Part shown: piece by piece, positions 17,744 to 25,300 of the stretch
How the letters are laid out: every line of letters begins with the position of its first letter
Numbering within the stretch: the first letter of the stretch is position 1
From: a virus
DNA length: 64,000 nt
Virus record (IMG/VR): IMGVR_UViG_3300018420_000012
Span: 27,944 to 91,943 of that record
Direction: 5' to 3' (one strand)
Notes under the pieces: generated by a model
Database searches by the model: none
Seen by the model: the letters and a program-made list of their open reading frames with translations, nothing else
Told to the model about the DNA's origin: nothing
Position numbers and translations under genes: made by a program

Positions 17744-18726
17744 TGTATACTTTTTCACCACTTAAAGGTTTTAATAGCATAAATGATGCTACAGTAACCA
17801 ATCTTATGCAAGATGGGTTGATTGAGTATTTTGACTATGCCCTATTAGATAAGGGTAATTATTACAATGTTGATTTTGGTGAAACAGCCCCGAACGGAGA
17901 AGATTATAGCAGATTAAGACTTTCCTCGAATGACCAGTACGTTTCAGGTCAAGTTTGGGAAGGGTTTAGAGGTAACTGGGTCTGGCAAAGCGGATTGACA
18001 CCAGACGGGAAAACGCCACCAAATGTCGGCACTAATAAAAATTATCCCGGAATTAGCGGTGTCTATGTAAATGGCAATTTTCAACCTACTTCTGGAGAGG
18101 GGACTTATGCTCACTATGTCGATTATTTTAATGGTAGGGTTGTTTTCGACAGTCCAATACCAACTGGATCAACGGTCCAAGCTGAGTTTAGTTACAAATA
18201 CATAAATGTTGTTTACGCCAATAATATGCCTTGGCTTAGAGAGACGCAGAAAAGAACGATGCAGCCAACAGCCAATTTTCTTGGCGTTAGCGAGGGTGCT
18301 TGGGATATGCCCCCAGAGAGTAGACTCCAATTACCAGCAATCGCTATAGAGGCTGTGCCACAAAGAAGGTTTAAAGGATATCAACTTGGTGGTGGTCAAT
18401 GGGTATATTCAGATATTATTTTCCACTGTATAGCAGAGGACGAATATACTAGAAATTTACTACTTGACATAGTTTCTAATCAGAATGATAAAAATATTTT
18501 TATTCCTGATAGTAACATGATTGACAGTAGTGGTGCCTATCCTTTAGACCAAAATGGAACTCCGGTTCCAAGTGCCTTACAGTATCCAGAGCTTATCAAC
18601 GACTACTCTAGAGGGTCTAGAATAAGATTAACAAAAGCTAATATTTCAGATATGTTTATACCACAATCTGAACTTTATGGCGGTACAGTGAGAATGACAG
18701 CAGAGTTGATAAAATCAAATATTTAA
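17743..18726 (+). CDS. Virion structural protein, 327 aa, adjacent to tube gene
   Basis: Starts on the TAATG overlap with the neck protein. The first ~150 residues contain a beta-rich part with DYFNGRVVFDSPIPTGSTVQAEFSYKY in outline. This is a strand pattern I associate with phage proteins annotated only as structural. The C-terminal half (IIFHCIAEDEYTRNLLLDIVSNQNDKNIFIPDSN in outline) looks like an alpha/beta module ending in RMTAELIKSNI. Position between tail-completion and tube genes suggests a tail terminator or tail-end protein. I do not recognise a defining motif, so the specific role is inference from synteny. The candidate promoter at 18731 starts just after its stop codon. Confidence 0.65.
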   Translation: MYTFSPLKGFNSINDATVTNLMQDGLIEYFDYALLDKGNYYNVDFGETAPNGEDYSRLRLSSNDQYVSGQVWEGFRGNWVWQSGLTPDGKTPPNVGTNKNYPGISGVYVNGNFQPTSGEGTYAHYVDYFNGRVVFDSPIPTGSTVQAEFSYKYINVVYANNMPWLRETQKRTMQPTANFLGVSEGAWDMPPESRLQLPAIAIEAVPQRRFKGYQLGGGQWVYSDIIFHCIAEDEYTRNLLLDIVSNQNDKNIFIPDSNMIDSSGAYPLDQNGTPVPSALQYPELINDYSRGSRIRLTKANISDMFIPQSELYGGTVRMTAELIKSNI

Positions 18727-18730
18727 GGTT

Positions 18731-18742
18731 TTTGTGTATAAT
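18731..18742 (+). promoter_or_regulatory. Candidate phage promoter TTTGTGTATAAT (copy 2)
   Basis: Identical to the copies at 4106 and 52842. It begins 5 nt after the stop of the 327-aa gene and ends 43 nt before the tube-gene start. A TTGATA at 18706 is about 25 bp from the -10 and too far to be a -35 element. Confidence 0.65.
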
Positions 18743-18748
18743 TTACTA

Positions 18749-18764
18749 GAAAAAATATTTTTTC
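18749..18764. promoter_or_regulatory. 16-bp perfect palindrome in the leader of the tube gene
   Basis: GAAAAAATATTTTTTC is a perfect palindrome 6 nt downstream of the promoter-like 12-mer and 21 nt before the start codon. It matches in length and A6/T6 architecture the palindrome at 4151, but not in its central sequence. It may be a leader hairpin or an operator. Confidence 0.5.
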
Positions 18765-18785
18765 CATGAACAGGAGAGATTCCAA

Positions 18786-19964
18786 ATGAGTACAAATCAA
18801 AGAATTTTCTATGCATGTCAAGCGGTCAGTCTAGAAAATGACGGCAATGTTGCCGCTCTAACCGATAGTAACATGATCCACGGCCTACAAAGCATTGGTA
18901 TCACCACCAACTTTAATCTTGAGCAGGCTTTTGAACTTGGTCAGATCGAAATCTATGAAAACATCGAGGGCACTCCAGATATTGAGGTTACTCTCGAAAA
19001 GGTTTTGGATGGCTATCCGTTGATTTATCATATGGCAAGTAGTGGGGTCGGAGCAACTGCCGCCAGCGGACTAGCTGCTAGATCAAAAGAAAAATGTACT
19101 CTTAGACTTGGTATCTTCCCAGAAGAATTTAATAATGTAGATCAGGGCAGTGCTAACGCCGAGGTTGAAGTTGAGTGCTCTGGAATGTTCATTTCAAGTA
19201 TCTCATATTCAATTCCAAGTGAAGGTAGCATGACAGAATCTGTTACTCTTGTTGGAAACAATAAAAGATGGCTAAGAGGTACTAGCAATACTAAAATCAT
19301 TGCAGCAGCTGTTGATGCGTTTGATGGTAACGACGCACCATTAGCACAAGGCGTAACGGGTTCAGCTTCTGGTGGTATTCAAAGACGAGAAGACGTTCTA
19401 TTGTCTGGTTCGATTTTACCAGTATCAATTGACGGTGTTGTTGGTAGTGGATACTCCAACGCTCTCGATAGTAACGGATCACCAAGGATTCATATTCAAA
19501 GTATTTCAATTAGCACCGACTTTTCGCGTGACGATATTTTAGAACTCGGCAGAAAGACCCCTTACTATCGTCCTGCTAACTTCCCAGTCGAAGTTACTTG
19601 TGAAATCGAAGCCATTACAGCTTCTGGTGACTTTATTGATGCATATGAAACTGGTGATCCAGACCTCAACGCAACTATCGACTCTGGTAATAACCTAACC
19701 AATGACCCAATCTTTATTCTCACAAGAGCTGGTTACGCTTGGGATTTAGGCAACAAGAACAAGATTAGCTCTGTTTCCTACGGTGGGGGTGATGCTGGCG
19801 GTGGTAATGCAAGCTGTACTTATAGTTACACTAACTTTAACGCCCTTGATGTTCAACATAGACGAAATGGCTATGTTGGCTTTAACTGGCTAAATGATGG
19901 TGCTGCTGACATTGGTCAGGGTACTTTCCCACCTAACTTATTAACCGGTGGTCAGAACGACTAA
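18786..19964 (+). CDS. Probable major tail-tube protein, 392 aa
   Basis: Strong ribosome-binding site (AGGAGAG) and its own promoter-like element indicate high expression. The N-terminus has SIGITTNFNLEQAFELGQIEIYENIEGTPDIEVTLEKVLDGYPL in outline. This is a tube-like beta-sandwich pattern in which an ELGQ...YE turn is followed by two long strands. A second copy-like segment (SISISTDFSRDDILELGRKTPYYRPANFPVEVTCEIEAI in outline, residues ~238-277) suggests two related half-domains. Such duplication is seen in the tube fold of long-tailed phages. The gene is followed by chaperone-like genes and the tape measure, the canonical position for the tube gene. No sheath gene is adjacent. Tube identity is inferred from synteny plus internal duplication. 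Confidence 0.65.
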   Translation: MSTNQRIFYACQAVSLENDGNVAALTDSNMIHGLQSIGITTNFNLEQAFELGQIEIYENIEGTPDIEVTLEKVLDGYPLIYHMASSGVGATAASGLAARSKEKCTLRLGIFPEEFNNVDQGSANAEVEVECSGMFISSISYSIPSEGSMTESVTLVGNNKRWLRGTSNTKIIAAAVDAFDGNDAPLAQGVTGSASGGIQRREDVLLSGSILPVSIDGVVGSGYSNALDSNGSPRIHIQSISISTDFSRDDILELGRKTPYYRPANFPVEVTCEIEAITASGDFIDAYETGDPDLNATIDSGNNLTNDPIFILTRAGYAWDLGNKNKISSVSYGGGDAGGGNASCTYSYTNFNALDVQHRRNGYVGFNWLNDGAADIGQGTFPPNLLTGGQND

Positions 19965-19985
19965 TAGTTTAATTATTATTTGGAA

Positions 19986-20034
19986 AACCCCGACTCTGCG
20001 TTAGCGAACAGGATAGCGAGTAGGGTTGGGGGTT
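19986..20034 (+). terminator. Hairpin/attenuator candidate after the tube gene
   Basis: AACCC (19986-19990) can pair with GGGTT (20023-20027), and ACTC (19993-19996) with GAGT (20018-20021). Alternatively AACCCC can pair with GGGGTT at 20029-20034. It begins 22 nt after the tube stop codon and has no T tract, so it may attenuate transcription or protect the tube mRNA 3' end rather than terminate fully. Confidence 0.4.
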
Positions 20035-20048
20035 ATGGAAGGAAATAT

Positions 20049-20102
20049 ATGAATAAAATAACATACTCCCGTTGTCGTGAGAATTCGTATGAGTCCTTAT
20101 GA
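20049..20102 (+). CDS. 17-codon leader ORF overlapping the chaperone start
   Basis: ATG at 20049 has a strong Shine-Dalgarno (GGAAGGAAATATATG). It encodes MNKITYSRCRENSYESL and stops at TGA (20100-20102), 11 bases past the ATG of the 348-codon frame. That downstream frame lacks a good ribosome-binding site of its own. The arrangement fits translational coupling. A +1 shift at TTA-TGA would fuse the leader to the downstream frame at codon GAG (20101), but re-pairing there looks poor, so coupling is preferred. Confidence 0.45.
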   Translation: MNKITYSRCRENSYESL

Positions 20103-20112
20103 GCGGGAGTAT
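20063..20112 (+). promoter_or_regulatory. Perfect 9-bp stem enclosing the chaperone start codon
   Basis: ATACTCCCG (20063-20071) is exactly complementary to CGGGAGTAT (20104-20112), with a 32-nt loop holding both possible starts, GTG 20077 and ATG 20089. Ribosomes translating the leader ORF would pass through the left arm and stop immediately before the right arm. This suggests an RNA structure that tunes initiation of the first tail-assembly chaperone. Confidence 0.5.
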
Positions 20113-21123
20113 TTTATATCAAGACTTAGAACTGGCTTCTATATTATAAATGACGGTGAAACAAAGATTAAAATTGTTCCACCAACAATAGAGCAAGAGT
20201 ATGAATCAAACGAAGTGTTCATGGATTCGTACAATCGTTGTCTAGCTGATGGATTCTTAACAGAAGATGAAATGCTAGAATGGATGATTGAAAAAGGTTT
20301 ATGGTCAGAAGAAAAGCAAAATCAGTTTGATAAAACTGAAAAAGATATAGAGTCATTCAAAGTCGAGCTGTTTCAGAATAGATCAAAGGAAGCAGATAGG
20401 GAAAAAATCAGAAAATTAATCAGTGGAGCTAAGACATTTAGACGCGAGCTTGGTAAAGAAAAAGAAGAATATTTTTCTAATACATGTGAGGGTATAGCAT
20501 TAAATGATAAGAATGTCACCATGTTTGAATGGTGCTCGATTGTTGATGGCAAACCTTACAGGTTCCCTAATGACAATTCTTTTCAATTATACTTTACATG
20601 GATTTCTAAAATACTTAGAGAACATCAAGTTCGTGAGCTTGCAAGGACAGAGCCTTGGGGTTCATTTTGGGCGTTAAGAAGTCAAGGGGTATTATTTAAA
20701 AATAAAGAGCAATTAACAATAGACCAAAAAAATATTCTGGTTTGGTCGCAAATGTATGATAATGTGCAGGAATCAATGGATTGTCCACCCAAGTCTGTTA
20801 TCGAAGATGACGATATGCTGGACGGCTGGATGATCTTACAAAGGCGTAAGGCTGAATCAGAAAAATCTCAGTCAGAACTGGAGACAAAATTGAGTAATTC
20901 TAAGATTTCACAATCCGACGAGGTGTTTATATTTACAGATAATAAAAAGGACGCTCAAGATATTAATGATATGAATTCTTATGGGTCTAAAAAAATAAAA
21001 GAACAAAGAATGTCGGTCTTAGCATCGCGGGGCGAGGCTAGAGACTTAGACTTTAAAGATCAAAAGATCAGAGTTTCAAATATTCAGAACGAACAATTTA
21101 AAGGAAGATTTGGAGGGAAATAA
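20089..21123 (+). CDS. Probable tail-assembly chaperone, 344 aa
   Basis: The start is uncertain: ATG 20089 (MSPYEREYF) or an in-frame GTG at 20077 (348 aa), both inside the hairpin loop. The protein is charged and helical, with few strands. It has a short N-terminal alpha/beta part (REYFISRLRTGFYIINDGETKIKIVPPT in outline), a Lys/Glu-rich middle, and a central aromatic part (FEWCSIVDGKPYRFPND). The C-terminus is a disordered, Lys/Asp/Ser-rich tail. It is located between tube and tape measure, where tail-assembly chaperones invariably lie in long-tailed phages. No virion motif is seen. The function is inferred from synteny and composition. Confidence 0.6.
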   Translation: MSPYEREYFISRLRTGFYIINDGETKIKIVPPTIEQEYESNEVFMDSYNRCLADGFLTEDEMLEWMIEKGLWSEEKQNQFDKTEKDIESFKVELFQNRSKEADREKIRKLISGAKTFRRELGKEKEEYFSNTCEGIALNDKNVTMFEWCSIVDGKPYRFPNDNSFQLYFTWISKILREHQVRELARTEPWGSFWALRSQGVLFKNKEQLTIDQKNILVWSQMYDNVQESMDCPPKSVIEDDDMLDGWMILQRRKAESEKSQSELETKLSNSKISQSDEVFIFTDNKKDAQDINDMNSYGSKKIKEQRMSVLASRGEARDLDFKDQKIRVSNIQNEQFKGRFGGK

Positions 21124-21125
21124 AA

Positions 21126-21488
21126 ATGAACGACGGTTTTGATAAACTGATTCGCAAGCAATCAGAATACAAGTCTGTAAGGGAGGATAAGTACAAAACT
21201 GACTCTCGCTCTAGACTTTCTAAGATATTAAAAAAGAAAGTTGAAACCACCATGATAGGTGCATTATCTTCAATAGAAGAGCATTTTTCATTCTTGTGGG
21301 CTTCTGACGCTGAAGGGCTTACGCCAGAGCAAAAGTTGATGTATGATTTGTTTCAAAAAGTTAGATCAGAGATTTTGGATAAAGGAAATTCTCAGTCTAG
21401 AAATATAGATGCTGAATTATCTCAGTATGAAGTAAAATGGCTAAGATATTCTGTGGAAATTCCAGTTAAGAAAACGGAGGAGAAATAA
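21126..21488 (+). CDS. Possible second tail-assembly chaperone, 120 aa
   Basis: Follows after two bases with its own Shine-Dalgarno (GGAGGGAAATAAAA). It is small, basic and helical, with an N-terminal NDGFDKLIRKQSEYKSVRED segment and a middle helix KKKVETTMIGALSSIEEHFSF. Its C-terminus is also charged (PVKKTEEK). No family is recognised. It lies in the chaperone slot and is probably co-translated with its neighbours. I saw no slippery sequence at its 3' end linking it to the next gene: both have clear independent starts (ATG 21490). Confidence 0.55.
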   Translation: MNDGFDKLIRKQSEYKSVREDKYKTDSRSRLSKILKKKVETTMIGALSSIEEHFSFLWASDAEGLTPEQKLMYDLFQKVRSEILDKGNSQSRNIDAELSQYEVKWLRYSVEIPVKKTEEK

Positions 21489-21489
21489 G

Positions 21490-22341
21490 ATGAGTAATAG
21501 GGTAGATAGGACGATTACTGTAAACGGGCAAGAAATCGAGTTTTATGTTGTTAGACCTTCAAACGAGACTGTCAGATTGGCAGATAGGTTCAGAACTAAA
21601 ACATGGACTGACTGCTGTAACGATGGCATACCAACAAAAAAACAGCTCGTCAAAATGAACATGGAAAACGGCAGTTGGGCAAAAGAAAAGTCCGACGCTG
21701 AAATTTACATCACTAGAGAAATTGTTAGGCTAGAGAAAGAACTGTATAGCGGTGGCGATAAAAAGAAAAAGCCTAAACTTTCTGACGGTAGAAATCTAGC
21801 TATTAAAATTAGACAATTAAGATTAGAACTTAGAGACTTAATCGCAGAGAGAATTTCACTTGAAGAGAATTCTGCTGAAAACCTAGCAGATAATGCAAGA
21901 TTTGACTTTCTTGTTGCTCATTCTACATTCTATAAAGACGGTAGAAGGATTTATAAAGACTTTAAAGATTATAATAGTAAAAGTGCGGATGAAGTCGCAT
22001 TTGCTGCGGCACAAATTTTGGCCGAGATGGTGTATAATATAGATGTGAGCTTTGAAGAAAATCTTCCTGAAAATCTTTTCCTTAAAAAGTACGGACTGGT
22101 TGATGATAAGCTCAGTTTGATTGATCCAAATACAGGTCACTTGATTGACATTAATGGTCATAGAATTGACGAGCAGGGCTATCTATTAGATGACGATGGC
22201 AAAAGGGTCGATAGAGATGGAAACAGAATTACTGAAGACGGTAACTATGAGTTAGTTGAGTATGAAAATGATCTCGTAATTAAAAAACCGGCCAGAAGAA
22301 CCAGAAAAAAAGCAGAAGAACCACAAACAACGGAAAGCTAA
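21490..22341 (+). CDS. Tail-assembly region protein with D-x-x-G repeats, 283 aa
   Basis: ATG one base after the previous stop, with GGAGGAG immediately upstream. The N-terminal ~190 residues are charged and helical (VRLEKELYSGGDKKKKPKL, LRLELRDLIAERISLEE). Residues ~212-253 contain six consecutive seven-residue units of the form D-x-(x)-G-x-x-(I/L/V): DPNTGHLI, DINGHRI, DEQGYLL, DDDGKRV, DRDGNRI, TEDGN. The Asp/Gly spacing recalls calcium-binding or beta-turn repeats. The C-terminus is Lys/Arg-rich (KKPARRTRKKAEEP). It is the last gene before the tape measure, consistent with a tape-measure chaperone. The repeat itself is clear; its function is not. Confidence 0.6.
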   Translation: MSNRVDRTITVNGQEIEFYVVRPSNETVRLADRFRTKTWTDCCNDGIPTKKQLVKMNMENGSWAKEKSDAEIYITREIVRLEKELYSGGDKKKKPKLSDGRNLAIKIRQLRLELRDLIAERISLEENSAENLADNARFDFLVAHSTFYKDGRRIYKDFKDYNSKSADEVAFAAAQILAEMVYNIDVSFEENLPENLFLKKYGLVDDKLSLIDPNTGHLIDINGHRIDEQGYLLDDDGKRVDRDGNRITEDGNYELVEYENDLVIKKPARRTRKKAEEPQTTES

Positions 22342-22380
22342 AATTGGATAGTGTAGTTATAACAACTCTAAGGGATTATT

Positions 22381-25300
22381 ATGTCTAGATTCGTATTGAC
22401 TGCACAATTACAGCTTGCTGCACCAACAAACACAAGAAACGTAATAGATCAAATTCGTCGTGAGCTTAGAAGTTCGGGCGGGGTTGAGATTCCTGTCGAG
22501 GTTAGAGGTGCCCGCCAAGCAGAGCGAGCTGTTGAGAATGTAAGAAGAGAGACGGAGCGTGCGACCGGTGCGGCTGATGCACTTGGTCGTAGCTTTGGTC
22601 TTGCAACCAGAAGATTTGCTGCTTTTACAGTGGCAAGTAGGGCTGTAAGTCTGCTTACAAATAATCTGTCTAAGGCTGTTGATGAAGCTATTGCATTTGA
22701 GCGAGAGCTAATCAAAATCTCTCAGGTTACTGGCAAGACGTTAAAAGACCTTCGGGGGCTCACTAGTACAATTACTGAGCTTTCTACCACCCTTGGCGTT
22801 GCAAGTTCTACACTCTTGGGCACAGCTAGAATTCTTTCTCAGGCTGGTTTTAAAGCTAATGATTTACAGGCCGCACTTACGGCTTTGGCGAAAACAGAGC
22901 TTGCTCCGACGTTTGATGATATCAACAAGACGGCAGAAGGTGCTATTGCTATTTTCTCGCAGTTTGGACAGGGTGCTTCCGCACTTGAGGCACAGCTTGG
23001 TTCTATCAATGCTGTTGCTGGTCAATTCGCTGTTGAATCTGGTGACTTGATTGACGCTATTCGTCGTACCGGTGGTGTGTTTAAATCTGCCGGTGGTACA
23101 CTAGAAGAGTTCTTGGGGCTTTTCACTTCTATTCGTGCAACTACCCGTGAATCTGCCGAGTCGATTGCTACTGGTCTTAGAACCATCTTGACAAGAATTC
23201 AGCGTCCTTCTACAATTGCATACCTTGAAGAGCTTGGTGTTAATCTTACTGACCTAAACGGTAAGTTTGTTGGCCCATTTGAAGCGGCTAAAAGACTTGG
23301 TGAGGCTTTTGGTTCACTTGAGCAAGGTGATTTAAAGTTTATTCAAATTGCTGAAGAGCTTGGTGGATTCCGTCAGATTGGTAAGGTTATCCCTCTTTTA
23401 CAGCAAAGTGCATTAGCACAAGACGCTTATCAGGCAGCATTAAAGGGTACCAACTCTTTAAGTAAAGATGCCGAAACTGCACAGCAAAGTCTTTCGGTCC
23501 AAATAGCAAAAGTTAGAGAAGAATTCTTAGCTTTGATTCGTGGCATTACGGACACCGGCTCTTTTAGAACATTTACCTCTATAGCTTTAGGGCTGGCTAG
23601 TGCGTTTATCAAGGTGGCCGATGCTATCAAGCCACTACTCCCACTTATAACTGCTTTTGCTGCCGTTAGGTTTACGGCTGGGATTTCTCGTTTTATTGGC
23701 GGTGCTGGTGCTGCCCTGCGTGGTGCTGGACCTCAAGCCAGAAATGCCGGTGGTGAAATTCTTGGGTTTGCTAGAGGTGGTTTTGTTCCCGGCTCTGGCA
23801 ATAGAGACACTGTTCCAGCAATGCTTACTCCGGGCGAATTTGTAATAAAGAAAAGCAGTGCCGCGAAGATGGGTGCTGGCACGCTACAGGCAATGAATGA
23901 GAATAGATTTGCCGGTGGTGGTAGAATACCTCTTTCTGATGTCCTTGGGGAAAACAAGAGTCCTGCAATTGGATTTGCAATTCTCGAAACGGATAAGGCA
24001 TCTGTGGCATCTTCGACTTATGATGTTAATTCATCTGTGTTGCAGGATAAACTGGCGAAGGCTGGTTATACAGTCGATGGAAATAGGAAAGAGGCTTTTA
24101 AAAGATTAATTACCCCTAAAGCTAGGACTGGAGCAAGACAGGGCGTTAGTGAAGAAAATAGCAAACAATTACAAGCTGCTATAGATACAGGACTAATTGC
24201 TGGAACCAATGTCGCAGCACAAAATGCCGCATCAGTTTTTGGTGTGCAAGGCATAACGGGTGTATCCGAAGAGGCTTCAGCAGAATTTATTTCTAGTATA
24301 AATTCCGCTTCGAGGGGGAATCTTTTTGAAAATATAATCTCTGTTTTTCAAAATAACCTTCAAGGTACAGCTTTCAGTGATACCCCCGGTAAACCATTTG
24401 ATTTTGAGGATGGTGTTGATGGTCTTTTTGGTAATACCTTTAATAGATTAAAGGGGCAGACTTATGTTGATGCTAAGGCTTCATACGACGTAGCTAGTCC
24501 AAGAAAAAACACCGGGAAAATAGCAAATCAGATTGCTGATGAACTTATTGCAGACGCAGTATTGCGAGAGAAGTATGGTATAACAACATTAGAACAAGCA
24601 TCATTGTCTTCGGGCAAGGGTAAGCCACAGAAGAAAAACAAGGGCGGTGGAATTAGCGGTTCTAGCGATACCGTACCGGCCCTTCTGACTCCGGGCGAAT
24701 TTGTTATCAATAAGAGTTCCGCCCAAAGTATTGGATATGGCAATCTCAATAGCATGAATAAAACTGGCGTTGCTCGATTTGCTAAGGGTGGGCCAGTCGG
24801 CGTCCAAAGGTTTGCGTTAGGTGGGGGTGTTCAGGGTGCTGGCCTTGCTGCTGCCGGTGTTGGGTTTGCATTTCAGGCTATAGATAAATTTGCAGCCGTC
24901 ACAGAAGATGCTTCAGAATCTACAGTAAAAACCAATCTTGCATTAAAGGGCCTTTTAAATTCGGTACTTGCAGTTGGCCTTATTTTTAAGGGCGTGGTTG
25001 GGTTGAGAGCTATTATAAACGATTGGGGAAATGGCGTCAAGAAAAGCACCGAGACTACCAAGCAAGACACGCAAGCCACAAGAGAGGCTACTCAGGCTAC
25101 TCGTGAAGAAGCACAAAATAATAGACAATCCACATCCGGCGGCGGCTCTGGCGGCTCTGACGACTCTGACGATGAGAATACGCAAAAATTATCTAAGGCC
25201 GAGCAGAATAGAATTGCTAACGCAAAGAAGATACTTGAGCTTGAGAAGAAAAGAGATGTTAGTGCTCAACGCAGCATCAAGTCTGCTAATAAGGCGACAG

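Noticed and set aside
21476-21495. Programmed frameshift joining the 120-aa and 283-aa genes
   Set aside because: No slippery heptamer at the junction; the second gene has its own strong Shine-Dalgarno and ATG.
16414-22341. Contractile tail sheath
   Set aside because: The genes between neck and tape measure contain one tube-like and several chaperone-like products, but no large sheath-type protein; a contractile tail is therefore not supported by this window.
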